A stretch of 16,023 nt of DNA from Thiobacillus sp. (lineage in GTDB: Bacteria; Pseudomonadota; Gammaproteobacteria; Burkholderiales; Thiobacillaceae), in assembly GCA_024710445.1 (NCBI GenBank), contig JANJUT010000037.1, positions 1 through 16,023 on the forward strand, in the 5' to 3' direction. Each line of letters opens with the position of its first letter. The first letter of the stretch is position 1. This document shows positions 1-9,642 of the stretch, piece after piece. The notes beneath the pieces were generated by a model. It was not told the DNA's origin. It saw only the letters and a program-made list of their open reading frames with translations, and did not search any database. The position numbers and the translations under genes were made by a program.

Positions 1-1534
<1,534 letters not shown>

Positions 1535-1536
<2 letters not shown>

Positions 1537-1569
1537 GAGGGACGCCCCTCCTGCAAAGTATTTTGTATT
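1535..1569 (+). terminator. Possible weak terminator after ygiQ
   Basis: A perfect 7-bp stem, AGGAGGG (1535-1541) with CCCTCCT (1546-1552) and a 4-nt loop, begins inside the ygiQ stop codon. It is followed by a T-rich but interrupted stretch (1560-1569). It may terminate or attenuate transcription before the DUF2288 gene at 1587. The T tract is not continuous, so this is tentative. Confidence 0.4.
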
Positions 1570-1586
1570 TGTATCCCTGAACTGAC

Positions 1587-1901
1587 ATGACCACACCCAG
1601 CGACCTCCTCCGCGCCAAGCTCAATCTCGAAACCGCCCAGCTGCCATGGTCCGAGCTGGAACGTCACTTCGCACGCGGCGATGTCATCAAGGTCGCCATC
1701 GGCATAGACCTGATCGAAGCCGCCCTCAACGTCGCCGAAAACAAAGTGGATAGTGTTCAAGCCTGGCTGGCCGAGGGCCGCATTGCTCGCGCCGAAATGA
1801 GCGATGCCGAAGACTGGCATGCGCGCCAGCCGATGTTCTGGGCGGTGGTGGTGGCGCCGTGGGTGCTGGTGCAGGAAGTGCAGAAAGAAATCGAATCCTG
1901 A
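1587..1901 (+). CDS. DUF2288 family protein
   Basis: This 104-aa cytosolic protein starts with TTPSDLLRAKLNLETAQLPW, has a central acidic helical part (IDLIEAALNVAENKV) and ends FWAVVVAPWVLVQEVQKE. The conserved pattern of 'KLNLETA..PW..L..FA.G.VI' followed by 'W.A.G.' and 'WAVVVAPWVLVQE' is that of DUF2288, a small family of unknown function common in proteobacteria and cyanobacteria. The length is normal for the family. It lies 50 bases after ygiQ on the same strand and may be co-transcribed if the hairpin between them leaks. No strong Shine-Dalgarno is visible before the ATG. It converges on the AraC-type gene, with only 13 bases between the two stop codons. Confidence 0.88.
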   Translation: MTTPSDLLRAKLNLETAQLPWSELERHFARGDVIKVAIGIDLIEAALNVAENKVDSVQAWLAEGRIARAEMSDAEDWHARQPMFWAVVVAPWVLVQEVQKEIES

Positions 1902-1914
1902 CTTGTTGAGCCCT

Positions 1915-2940
1915 TCAAACGCGGCAAGCATCAGGCAAGCGCTGCAAATGGCGCCAGCCTGCCGGCGGCACGCCGAAATGGCGCTTGAATGCACGACTGT
2001 ATCCCGCCTCGGATTCATAGCCGGCCAACCCGGCAATTGCCTTCAAGGGCAAGTCCGTCGCCTTGAGCTGCCGGGTCGAGAGTTGTAGCCGCCAATAGGT
2101 CAGGTAATGCATCGGCGGCATATCGAGAAAATGCTTGAAGCGCTCTGTCATGGCCGTGCGCGATACACCAACACGGCGGGCCAACCGGTCCACACTCCAG
2201 TCCTCGAGCGGTGCCGTATGCAGCCATTGCAGCGCGGCCCCCACCACTGGATCGTTGACCGCAGCGAACCAACCCACCTCGTTGGCCGTCAGGGCCTGCA
2301 TGTGCTGGCGCAGAATCTCGACGAACATCAATTCCGCCAGACGGGGCAGCATGGAGCGGCCACCCGGGCCGGCTCGAGTTGCTTCGCAAGCCGTGTGACG
2401 GATGGTGCTTGCCAGCCAGTCACCCACCGGCACGCGACCCGGTCTCACCGTCATCAACGCTGGCAGGTGGCGCAGCAGGGGATGAAAAAGCAGTTTGTCG
2501 CACTGAAGGAAACCGCAGACAATCCGGGCGCTCATGCCAGCGCCGCCATGCTGAAGCTGCAGAATGCCGGTCCAGGGCAGCGGCGGCAGCAGAAATTCGG
2601 CTGGCACCGGGACAGCTTCGTCGCACCCGTGCAGGACATGGCTGTCCCCGTAGGGCAGCAGCACCGCATCGCCTGCCTCCAGCCAGGCGCGCTCGCCTTC
2701 CCTCAGTTCCACCCAGCAGCCACCCTCGGCAACGATATGGAACGGAATGATGTGCTCGCTGAGGAACGGCAGCAGGCTCGGTAGCCGACTGGAATCTGGC
2801 GTGGCCAGCCCCCAAGGTTCGTGCAGCAGGACACTGAACAGCACTACGCCCGAAAGATGCATGTTGCCAAGCAGGTCCGAAAGCAGATCCACCGGAGCCT
2901 GATTCGGCGTTTCAGGCATGACTCTTGGTGTTTCGGTCAT
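1915..2940 (-). CDS. AraC family transcriptional regulator (cupin-type sensor domain)
   Basis: The 341-aa product has a cupin-like sensor half (about residues 18-200) with FHIVAEGGCWVEL, LEAGDAVLLPYGDSHVL and a later ARIVCGFLQCD. This pattern is typical of the cupin_6/AraC_binding type. The C-terminal 100 residues carry two helix-turn-helix units: WSVDRLARRVGVSRTAMTERFK and the hallmark LPLKAIAGLAGYESEAGYSRAFKRHFGVPP. The ATG at 2940 has GGAG about nine bases upstream. The gene is divergent from the three-gene operon at 3042 with a 101-bp shared intergenic region holding a palindrome. This arrangement suggests that it controls that operon and perhaps itself. The effector is unknown, although relatives often sense small organic or redox-active compounds. 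Confidence 0.93.
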   Translation of the reverse strand: MTETPRVMPETPNQAPVDLLSDLLGNMHLSGVVLFSVLLHEPWGLATPDSSRLPSLLPFLSEHIIPFHIVAEGGCWVELREGERAWLEAGDAVLLPYGDSHVLHGCDEAVPVPAEFLLPPLPWTGILQLQHGGAGMSARIVCGFLQCDKLLFHPLLRHLPALMTVRPGRVPVGDWLASTIRHTACEATRAGPGGRSMLPRLAELMFVEILRQHMQALTANEVGWFAAVNDPVVGAALQWLHTAPLEDWSVDRLARRVGVSRTAMTERFKHFLDMPPMHYLTYWRLQLSTRQLKATDLPLKAIAGLAGYESEAGYSRAFKRHFGVPPAGWRHLQRLPDACRV

Positions 2941-2979
2941 GGTCGCATTCTCCGAAGTTGCTAGTCTGACAGCAGGGTT

Positions 2980-3008
2980 CGGTTAACGATAGATCGTTTA
3001 TCCAACCG
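2980..3008. promoter_or_regulatory. Inverted repeat in divergent promoter region (candidate operator)
   Basis: Perfect half sites AACGAT (2985-2990) and ATCGTT (2993-2998) are separated by two bases. They are flanked by CGGTT (2980-2984) and AACCG (3004-3008), which also pair. The repeat lies midway between the AraC-type gene and the operon it diverges from, so it may be a regulator binding site. AraC proteins often use direct repeats, so another regulator is also possible. Confidence 0.4.
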
Positions 3009-3041
3009 AGCCTAGCACGATCAACCTCAGGAGACAGCGTC

Positions 3042-3455
3042 ATGATTCTTTATAGGGAAATCAGCTGGTGGTACTGGACGGTAACAACGGTTTTACTGCT
3101 AACCGGCCTGGCCGGACGCCATGAGGCTTTTCATCTGGCGATTGCACTCGGCGCCTTACAGATCATCCATTTCCGCCTGATGGAGCACGGCCTGTATAGC
3201 TTTCCGGTGCAGGTACGTGTGGCCTACACAGCGATCCTGCTGCTAGCGCTGTGGTCACCCCTGAACTGGCTGTTCTGGGTGGTTGCCTTCGGAACACTGG
3301 CACAGGTTCTGTTCGGCTATTGCACCCTCGCGCGCTGCCTGTCCCTGATGCCATGGAACAGACATGAACCCTTCACTGCCGATCTGGTACGGCGAACATT
3401 CCTTTCCCCGCCAGTGAAAGGCAACGTACTGCAAGGATTGCCCGCAGCGCATTGA
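3042..3455 (+). CDS. Small integral membrane protein, unknown function
   Basis: This 137-aa protein has about four hydrophobic segments: around residues 9-25 (WYWTVTTVLLLTGLAG), 28-45, 61-75 (AYTAILLLALWSPL) and 76-95 (NWLFWVVAFGTLAQVLFGY). A cytosolic-looking tail (PWNRHEPFTADLVRRTF) follows. It begins with ATG preceded by AGGAGA (3028-3033) at good spacing. It is the first gene of an apparent three-gene operon divergent from an AraC-type regulator. Conserved-looking features are the paired W residues near the start, HFRLMEHG, and the YCTLARCLSLMPWNR motif with two cysteines. I do not recognise a named family. A role in envelope or small-molecule handling can only be guessed from the operon. 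Confidence 0.8.
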   Translation: MILYREISWWYWTVTTVLLLTGLAGRHEAFHLAIALGALQIIHFRLMEHGLYSFPVQVRVAYTAILLLALWSPLNWLFWVVAFGTLAQVLFGYCTLARCLSLMPWNRHEPFTADLVRRTFLSPPVKGNVLQGLPAAH

Positions 3456-3492
3456 GTTTCGCAATGTGCAAACTCGATCAGGAGAAAACCCA

Positions 3493-3726
3493 ATGAGTAA
3501 AACCACCAGTGAAATCGTTGTGCACCTCAGCGAAAGCGTTGACGAGGTCACGCTGAATGACCTTGAACAGGACATTCGCCGCGGCAACGGAATTATCGCG
3601 GTGATACGGCGTCCTGACCAGAAGCACCTGATAGTAGTCGTCTACGATTCGGCGATCACCCGGGCGGCCGGCATCCTGCATGCCTTCCAGATGCGCGGTC
3701 TGCATGCCCAACTGATCGGGATGTAA
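3493..3726 (+). CDS. Small ferredoxin-like-fold (HMA-like) protein without metal-binding cysteines
   Basis: The ATG at 3493 is preferred over an upstream GTG at 3466 because AGGAG (3480-3484) lies exactly eight bases before it. The 77-aa product reads as beta-alpha-beta-beta-alpha-beta: EIVVHL, the helix DEVTLNDLEQDIRR, the strands GIIAVIRR and HLIVVVYD, the helix TRAAGILHAFQMRG, and the final strand HAQLIGM. This is the order of heavy-metal-associated (HMA) or ferredoxin-like domains, but the CxxC metal site is absent and there is no cysteine at all. It may be a binding, regulatory or partner domain rather than a metal chaperone. It sits 37 bases after the membrane protein gene and 3 bases before the methyltransferase gene. 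Fold assignment is inferred from pattern only. Confidence 0.8.
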   Translation: MSKTTSEIVVHLSESVDEVTLNDLEQDIRRGNGIIAVIRRPDQKHLIVVVYDSAITRAAGILHAFQMRGLHAQLIGM

Positions 3727-3729
3727 GAA

Positions 3730-4584
3730 ATGGACATGCCGACAAAAAATTCACCGCGTGAAAGCAGCGTTCCCCTGTCAGCTGAAATGAAAGCACTCAA
3801 GTCTCGCCTGAAGACCATGTGGATGTCAGGTGACTACGGGCACTTTGCCAAATATCTCGAACCGGGCGCCTTGGAGTTCTTTCGAGAACTAAATATCTCT
3901 CCGGGTGAGCAGGTTCTCGACGTTGCCTGTGGCGCGGGTCAGCTTTCCTTCCCCGCTGCACTTGCCGGGTGCCATGTCACCGGGATCGACATCGCCACAA
4001 ACCTGATTGCCCAAGCGCAGTCGCGTGCCCAGGCAGAAGGACTGAAAATCAGCTTCGAGGAGGGCGATGCGGAAGACCTGCCCTACGACGACGCGGCATT
4101 CGATCTTGTCATCAGTCTGATCGGGGCCATGTTCGCGCCACGGCCGGAACAAGTGGTCAACGAGTTCTTGCGTGTCTGTCGTCCCGGTGGACGAATCATC
4201 ATGGGAAACTGGACACCCGGTGGGTTCGTCGGGCAGATGTTCAAGGTCCATGGCAAGCATGTTCCACCACCAGCAGGCATGCCCGCCCCTGTGCTTTGGG
4301 GCGACGAGGAAACCGTGCGCAAGCGCTTTCACGATGGCATCAACGACTTGCAACTAACGCGGAAAATATATCCGATGAAATACCCCTTTTCACCATCGGA
4401 AACAGTCGAGTTTTTTCGAACCTGCTACGGCCCCTCCAATCGTGCCTTTTCCGCGCTTGACCCTGGCCAGCAGGCTGCCTTGCGCAGCGACCTGGAGCAA
4501 TTGTGGTCGTTGCACAACCTGACAGGCGATGACGGCACCGAGGTCAAGGCAGAATATCTTGAGGTGACTGCCATCCGCGCCTGA
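3730..4584 (+). CDS. Class I SAM-dependent methyltransferase
   Basis: The 284-aa protein has the class I Rossmann methyltransferase motifs in order: motif [10 protein letters not shown] (residues 62-70), the acidic end of beta-2 GIDIA (85-89), [18 protein letters not shown] (about 112-129, post I/II), and [11 protein letters not shown] (about 152-162). The type matches Methyltransf_11/25 members. The roughly 55-residue N-terminal extension and the C-terminal half ([14 protein letters not shown]) probably shape the acceptor site. The substrate is unknown. Its start is three bases after the stop of the small HMA-like gene, so translation is probably coupled. It is the last gene of the operon opposite the AraC-type regulator. 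Enzymes of this subgroup are often annotated only as generic methyltransferases, and no more precise call is justified. Confidence 0.92.
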   Translation: MDMPTKNSPRESSVPLSAEMKALKSRLKTMWMSGDYGHFAKYLEPGALEFFRELNISPGEQVLDVACGAGQLSFPAALAGCHVTGIDIATNLIAQAQSRAQAEGLKISFEEGDAEDLPYDDAAFDLVISLIGAMFAPRPEQVVNEFLRVCRPGGRIIMGNWTPGGFVGQMFKVHGKHVPPPAGMPAPVLWGDEETVRKRFHDGINDLQLTRKIYPMKYPFSPSETVEFFRTCYGPSNRAFSALDPGQQAALRSDLEQLWSLHNLTGDDGTEVKAEYLEVTAIRA

Positions 4585-4751
4585 CCGGCGGGCATTTGTT
4601 CAGAGTGGTGGCGCCGCCTTGGGTGCGGGCGCAGGAAGCACTTCCCGAATTGGGTTCGTGACCGGCCCTGACAGACACAAGGATCATTCCAACCCGGTTC
4701 CATTCTTCTTCAGGAATTCGCATAAGTCCGATCAAAAAATCAGGGCTGGAA

Positions 4752-5954
4752 TCACTCGTGCCGCAGGGCATCGATCGGGTTGAGGCCGGCCGCCCGGCGC
4801 GCCGGGAAATAGCCGAAGATCACGCCAATAGCCGCCGAGAAGAAAAAGGACAGCAGGTTGATGCCGGCATCGAACAGGTAGGGGATGCCCATCAGGCTGG
4901 ACAGGGCGATGGACGCGCCGGTGGCCAGGGCAATGCCGATCAGCCCGCCCAGACTGGACAGTACGACGGCTTCGATCAGGAACTGCAGCAACACTTCGCG
5001 TTCCAGCGCACCGATGGCGAGACGAATGCCGATCTCGCGGGTGCGTTCGGTCACCGATACCAGCATGATGTTCATGATGCCGATGCCGCCTACCAGCAGG
5101 CTCACCGCGGCCACCGCGCCGAGCAGCATGGTGAGGATCCTGGTAGTGCCGGTGAGGGTTTCAGCGAGCTGCCGGGTGTCGAGTACGCGGAAGTCGTCTT
5201 CCTCGGTTTCGCCAATGTTGCGCCGTTCGCGCAGCAGCAGGGTGAGCTGGTCCTTGACCGCGTCGATGGAGGCGCCTTCGCGAACCGAAACCGTCAGCCG
5301 GTTTATATCCTGGCTGCCAGTGAGTCGGCGCTGTACGGTGCGCAATGGCATGACCACCGTGTCGTCCTGGTCCGAGCCCATGGCCGACTGGCCCTTGGCC
5401 TTGAGTAGGCCGACTACCTCGCAGGCAAACTGCTTGATGCGAATTTCGCTACCGACCGGATTTTGCCCACCGAACAGCTTGGTCCGAACCGTGTCGCCGA
5501 TGACACACACGGCTTTGCCGGCCCGCTCCTCAGCCTCGGTGAAGGTGCGTCCTGCAGCCAGTTCCCAATTGCCCGCCTTGAAATAGTCGTTGTTGCTGCC
5601 GCTCACCACGGTGGACCAGTTCTCTGCCATATAAACAGCCGTTGTCGCCTTGTTGGCGACAGGGGCCACCGCTTCGGCGACACTGACCTGGTTGCGGATG
5701 GACTCGACGTCGGCCAGCTTGAAGTTGGGCGCGCCCGAGGAGCCGGCCCCGAAACGCTGGCCGGGAATCAGCATGACCAGGTTGCTGCCCATGCTGGAAA
5801 TCTGGTCGGATACCGACTTCGTGGCACCGTTGCCCAAGGTGACCATGGTGATGACAGCGGCCACGCCGATGACGATGCCGAGAATGGTCAGAAAGGAGCG
5901 CATCAGGTTGCGGCGGATGGCGCGCAGAGCGAGCAATAGAGTGTTCCACAGCAT
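4752..5954 (-). CDS. MacB-like ABC transporter permease
   Basis: This 400-aa permease of the MacB/FtsX class has an N-terminal TM helix (about residues 18-40, FLTILGIVIGVAAVITMV). A large periplasmic MacB_PCD domain (about 45-270) follows, containing VMLIPGQR and the family's VCVIGDTVRTKLFG region. Three C-terminal helices lie near residues 275-305 (VGGIGIMNIMLVSVTERTREIGIRLA, the FtsX signature), 325-350 and 365-385. It ends with the usual AAGLNPIDALRHE. Its start overlaps the ATPase stop by one base (TGATG). It works with the ATPase as a split MacB: a mechanotransmitting exporter that drives periplasmic substrates through the adaptor and outer-membrane channel encoded in the same operon. 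Candidate substrates in the family are macrolides, lipopeptides or toxins; nothing here fixes which. Confidence 0.95.
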   Translation of the reverse strand: MLWNTLLLALRAIRRNLMRSFLTILGIVIGVAAVITMVTLGNGATKSVSDQISSMGSNLVMLIPGQRFGAGSSGAPNFKLADVESIRNQVSVAEAVAPVANKATTAVYMAENWSTVVSGSNNDYFKAGNWELAAGRTFTEAEERAGKAVCVIGDTVRTKLFGGQNPVGSEIRIKQFACEVVGLLKAKGQSAMGSDQDDTVVMPLRTVQRRLTGSQDINRLTVSVREGASIDAVKDQLTLLLRERRNIGETEEDDFRVLDTRQLAETLTGTTRILTMLLGAVAAVSLLVGGIGIMNIMLVSVTERTREIGIRLAIGALEREVLLQFLIEAVVLSSLGGLIGIALATGASIALSSLMGIPYLFDAGINLLSFFFSAAIGVIFGYFPARRAAGLNPIDALRHE

Positions 5955-6661
5955 CAGGCTGCCCCCCCGTTAAGCTGATCGCTTTCCACCCGGCCGTCGA
6001 CGAAACGGATGGTGCGTTTGGCATAGGCGGCCATATCGGGCTCATGCGTCACCATCAGCACGGTAATCCCGCGATCCCGGTTGAGTGCCGTGATCAGGTC
6101 CATGATCTCCTGGCTGGTGCGGGTGTCCAGATTGCCGGTGGGCTCGTCCGCCAGCAGTACCGCAGGCCGGGTCACGATGGAGCGGGCAATGGCGACCCGC
6201 TGCTGCTGGCCGCCGGACAGTTCCGCCGGGGTATGGTCTTCCCAGCCGCCCAACCCCACCTGTTCCAGCGCCGCCCGCGCTGCAGCATGGCGGGCGGCGG
6301 CGGGTTCGCCGCGGTAGATCAGCGGCAACTCCACATTCTCCAGCGCGGTGGTGCGCGCCAGCAGGTTGTAGCCCTGAAACACGAAACCCAGGTAGTTCCG
6401 CCTCAGCAAGGCACGCTGGTCGCGCGTCAGCTGCTCGACGTGCACCCCCTCGAACACATAGGTCCCGCTGCTCGGAGTATCCAGACAACCGAGGATGTTC
6501 ATCACCGTGGATTTCCCGGAACCGCTGGGCCCCATGATCGCGACAAATTCACCTGGTTCAATGGCCAGATCGACGCCTTTCAGCGCCAGAAAGGCAGCCT
6601 GACCCTGGCCGTAGGTCTTGGTAATGCCGGACAGCCGGATCAGGGCCGTGGCATCGGTCAT
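5954..6661 (-). CDS. MacB-type ABC transporter ATP-binding protein
   Basis: This 235-aa nucleotide-binding protein has Walker A GPSGSGKST (44-52), the Q-loop glutamine in FVFQGYNL (Q96), signature LSGGQQQR (148-155), Walker B VLLADEPTGNLD (168-179) and the H-loop histidine (H206) in MVTHEPDMA. The combination of ADEPTGNLD with the LolD-like FVFQ segment places it in the MacB/LolD/FtsE class. In E. coli MacB this domain is fused to the permease; here it is a separate gene with a one-base overlap to the permease and a four-base overlap to the adaptor. It is a cytosolic ATPase subunit of the tripartite exporter. Confidence 0.96.
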   Translation of the reverse strand: MTDATALIRLSGITKTYGQGQAAFLALKGVDLAIEPGEFVAIMGPSGSGKSTVMNILGCLDTPSSGTYVFEGVHVEQLTRDQRALLRRNYLGFVFQGYNLLARTTALENVELPLIYRGEPAAARHAAARAALEQVGLGGWEDHTPAELSGGQQQRVAIARSIVTRPAVLLADEPTGNLDTRTSQEIMDLITALNRDRGITVLMVTHEPDMAAYAKRTIRFVDGRVESDQLNGGAA

Positions 6662-7953
6662 GGCTGGCTGCTCGCGGTTTCGGTGATGACCGCCATGCCG
6701 GCCTTGAGTGCGCCACCTACAATCTCGGTCATCCGTCCGTTGGTGGCGCCGGTCTTGACTTCTACCGGCGTGGCCTGGTTGTCGCGCAGTATCCAGACCT
6801 GCTGGGTCCCTGCTTTGATGGCCACCTGCGCTTTCGGTGTCTGCCTGGGCGGACGCGGCATCAGGGCGCTGATCACGCTGGTGCTTGATTTCTTCTGCGC
6901 CGTGTCCGTGGTCGCAGGGGCAAAGCGCAGCGCGGCATTCGGCACCAGCAGCGCGTTCTCCCGCGTAAGCGTGGTGATATCGGCCGTACCGGTCATGCCG
7001 GGCCGCAGACTGAGATCATCGTTGTTGACATCGAGCACGGTGAGATAGGAAATCACCCCGTCCGATTCACTGGACCCGAAGCCGACCCGGGTGATGACGG
7101 CGTGGTACGTCCGTCCGGGCCAGGCATCGACGCTGAACGTGGCTTTTTGACCGGCCTTGACCTGCCCGACGTCGGCCTCGTCGACGTCGACCTGCAGTTC
7201 CATCTTGGTCAGGTCTTCGGCCAGTTCGAACAGTACCGGCGCCTGCAGGGAGGCGGCCACGGTCTGGCCGGGGTCCACCTGGCGCGACAGCACCACGCCA
7301 TTGATGGGCGAGCGTATGCTGGCTTTGGCGAGATTGGTTTCGTCCGATTGCAGCGTCGCCCGGGCCTGGGTGACGCTGGCGCGCGCGCTGGCGACGTTGG
7401 CCTCGGCACGCTTCAGGTTGGCCTCCGCCGTATCCATCTCGGTCTTGGACGGCACCTTGCCGCCGGACAGTTGCGACACGTGCTGGTAACGCGATAGCGT
7501 GGCCCGTGTTTCCGCCACCGTGGCCTGTGTCTGAAGTACCTGTGCCTCGGCCGCGACCAGGCTGGCACGCGACTTCGCCACCGCATCCTGCAGCTTGGAC
7601 AGATCCAGCCGGGCCAGAACCTGCCCCTGCTTCACTTCATCGTTGTCGTCGACAAAGACCTTGTCGACGATGCCAGAGAGTTCGCTGCCGACTTCCACCG
7701 TGTTGGTCGGCTGCAGGTTGCCGGTAGCAGAGACCTTGACCACCAGCGGGCCGAGCGTGACTGCCTCGGTCGTGTAGCGCGGCGCGGCCCTGTCTTCGCC
7801 GGAACGCAGCAACAGCCAGGCCGCGACGGCAATCATGATCAGCGCACCCGCCAGCCACGGCCAGCGGCGGAATGACCGTCCGCCGGACCGGGTATCAAGC
7901 AGTTGCTTCAGTGAGCCTGCCAAGCCTGTTTGCAGAGTATCGGTGTCGTTCAT
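6658..7953 (-). CDS. MacA/HlyD-type periplasmic adaptor subunit
   Basis: This 431-aa adaptor has a cytosolic N-terminus, one TM anchor (residues about 32-49, PWLAGALIMIAVAAWLLL) and a lipoyl/barrel-sandwich half (VVKVSATGNLQPTNTVEVGSE). A long alpha-hairpin coiled coil follows (about 110-210, alanine, glutamine and glutamate rich), then the second lipoyl half IRSPINGVVLSRQVDPGQTV. Beta-barrel and membrane-proximal domains follow, with RPGMTGTADI and LLVPNAALRFAP. This is the MacA type of membrane-fusion protein, bridging the inner-membrane ABC pump to an outer-membrane factor. A less typical linker near residue 350 (rich in K, S, P and R) interrupts the membrane-proximal domain. It overlaps both neighbours by four bases, so stoichiometric translation is likely. 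Confidence 0.95.
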   Translation of the reverse strand: MNDTDTLQTGLAGSLKQLLDTRSGGRSFRRWPWLAGALIMIAVAAWLLLRSGEDRAAPRYTTEAVTLGPLVVKVSATGNLQPTNTVEVGSELSGIVDKVFVDDNDEVKQGQVLARLDLSKLQDAVAKSRASLVAAEAQVLQTQATVAETRATLSRYQHVSQLSGGKVPSKTEMDTAEANLKRAEANVASARASVTQARATLQSDETNLAKASIRSPINGVVLSRQVDPGQTVAASLQAPVLFELAEDLTKMELQVDVDEADVGQVKAGQKATFSVDAWPGRTYHAVITRVGFGSSESDGVISYLTVLDVNNDDLSLRPGMTGTADITTLTRENALLVPNAALRFAPATTDTAQKKSSTSVISALMPRPPRQTPKAQVAIKAGTQQVWILRDNQATPVEVKTGATNGRMTEIVGGALKAGMAVITETASSQP

Positions 7954-9401
7954 GGTGTGTCCTTGCCTGCGGCCCCGGGCGACCAGCCGCCGCCCAGTGC
8001 CTTGTATAAGCGGATGAGTGCCTGCACTGCGAATTCGCGCGCGCTGGCGAGGCTGTCCTCGCTGGACAGCAGCGTGCGTTCGGTATCGAGCACCGACTGG
8101 AAATCGACCAGTCCCGCGCTGTAGCGCTGCCGTGCGAGTTCGGCTGCCACGCGCGCGGAGTCGGTGGCAGTGACCAGCGCCTCGACGCGTTCCTGGCTGC
8201 GCACCAGCGCGACCAGCGCGTTCTCCACCTCCTGCAGCGCCGTGAGGACGGCTTGCTCATACGCGATCTGCGCCTGCTCGCGCACCGCATCCTGGGTATC
8301 GACCTGAGCGCGCAAGCGGCCGGCATCGAATATCGGGGCGGTGATGGCTGCGAGCAGGGATGATGCAGCGGCGCCACTGTTCCCCAGCGCACCAAGCTGC
8401 AACGCTTCCAGCCCGATCGAGCCCGAGAGGTTGAAGGCCGGATAGCGCGCCGCCTCGGCCACGCCCACACGCGCGGTCTCCGCAGCCAGTGTGCGCTCGG
8501 CCGCGCGCACGTCGGGGCGCTGGCGCAGGGTCTCGGCCGGGATGCCGACGGCGATTTGTGCCGGAATGGTCGGCAGTCCGGCGACTTCGGCAAGACGCGC
8601 ATGCAGCGTGCCCGGCGACTTGCCGAGCAGGATGTCGAGGGTGTGTTCCGCTTCGACCAGGCTGGTTTCCAGCGCAGGGATTTGCGCCCGGGTCTGCTCA
8701 CGGTTGCTGCGTGCCTGCGCGACGTCCTGGCTGCTGGCAAGCCCAGCCTGGGCGCGCCACTCGGTGATCTGCAGCGTCTCCGACTGGCTGGCGAGGTTGT
8801 CGCGGGCAATGCCGAGACGGCTCTGCAGCGTGCACAGTTCGACATAGCCCAGTGCCACTTCGGACGCCAGCGTGACCCGGGTGTGCGCCAGGCTCGCCTC
8901 GGACGACTCGAGATCGGCTTCTGCGGCCTCGACGCCACGGCGCACGCCGCCGAATACGTCGGCCTCCCAGCTGGCATCGATACCGGCACTGTAGAAATTG
9001 CGTGTCGTACCGCTGCCGGCTTCATCGCTCGAGCGGCTACGGCTGGCGCTGCCCGATGCGCTTACGGCTGGGTAACGCCCCGCACCGGCCACCGTGCGTT
9101 GTGCCCGGGCCTGGCGCACCCTTGCCTGCGCACTGCGCAAGTCGTGGTTGGCCTGCAGGGCCTCATTGATCAGCCCGGTCAGCAATGGATCGTTCAGCTT
9201 TTGCCACCACTGGCTGATGTCACCGCTCGCTGCGGCATGCGTCACCGGTTTGGCAGCGGTAGCGATCCGGCTCCAGGCTGGGGGGACATCCGGTTCCGGG
9301 GGCGCGTAATCCGGTCCGGCCGTGACGCATCCCGCAAGGCCAAGGCCAGCGAGCAGGATCAGCAGGCAGGTGCGACACATCGCGTTCATTGGGTTAAGCA
9401 T
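7950..9401 (-). CDS. NodT/TolC-type outer-membrane efflux lipoprotein
   Basis: This 483-aa outer-membrane factor has a lipoprotein signal, LLILLAGLGLAGC, with the acylated cysteine at residue 25. The two internally repeated OEP domains are rich in alanine, glutamine and arginine heptads. The family sequences GPDYAPPEPDVPPAW, WWQKLNDPLLTGLINEAL, QRPDVRAAERTLAAETARVGVAEAARYPAFNLSGSIG and YSAGLVDFQSVLDTERTLLSSEDSLA are all visible. It is the first gene of the efflux operon and provides the trimeric channel through the outer membrane. The start is uncertain: ATG at 9401, 9389 or 9380 would all leave an intact signal peptide, and none has a clear Shine-Dalgarno. The order OMF-adaptor-ATPase-permease is common for stand-alone proteobacterial exporters. 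Confidence 0.95.
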   Translation of the reverse strand: MLNPMNAMCRTCLLILLAGLGLAGCVTAGPDYAPPEPDVPPAWSRIATAAKPVTHAAASGDISQWWQKLNDPLLTGLINEALQANHDLRSAQARVRQARAQRTVAGAGRYPAVSASGSASRSRSSDEAGSGTTRNFYSAGIDASWEADVFGGVRRGVEAAEADLESSEASLAHTRVTLASEVALGYVELCTLQSRLGIARDNLASQSETLQITEWRAQAGLASSQDVAQARSNREQTRAQIPALETSLVEAEHTLDILLGKSPGTLHARLAEVAGLPTIPAQIAVGIPAETLRQRPDVRAAERTLAAETARVGVAEAARYPAFNLSGSIGLEALQLGALGNSGAAASSLLAAITAPIFDAGRLRAQVDTQDAVREQAQIAYEQAVLTALQEVENALVALVRSQERVEALVTATDSARVAAELARQRYSAGLVDFQSVLDTERTLLSSEDSLASAREFAVQALIRLYKALGGGWSPGAAGKDTP

Positions 9402-9596
9402 CAGCTTGGGGGCTGCCGCGCCTCGGCGTCAGGCAGTGGCCAATTGAACAAGCCCGGAGAATCCATGGCGCACCCTGGATCGAGCCTTCCGGGGACTTAA
9501 GAGGTGCAAGAAAAAGGTCCAGCAAGGAAATACACATCATCCTCATGATAGGTTCAGACCATCAAAAACAGACCATGGGCACACGTAAAAACGCGT

Positions 9597-9628
9597 AAAA
9601 AATGCCCGCAACTGCGGGCAGTTTTTCT
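9597..9628 (-). terminator. Rho-independent terminator after the DUF302 gene
   Basis: The stem TGCCCGC (9603-9609) pairs perfectly with GCGGGCA (9614-9620) around a 4-base loop. Read on the minus strand it is followed by six T residues (9602-9597), which gives a classic terminator 23 bases after the DUF302 stop. On the plus strand it is followed by five T residues, so it may work both ways. It separates the DUF302 unit from the efflux operon. Confidence 0.85.
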
Positions 9629-9642
9629 GATTACGATGACGT

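Noticed and set aside
2107..2784. 225-codon plus-strand open frame
   Set aside because: It lies wholly opposite the AraC-type regulator, whose domains are clear; no independent coding evidence.
3466..3492. Upstream GTG start for the 77-aa protein
   Set aside because: It would place AGGAG inside the coding region. The ATG at 3493 has the ideal spacing to that site.
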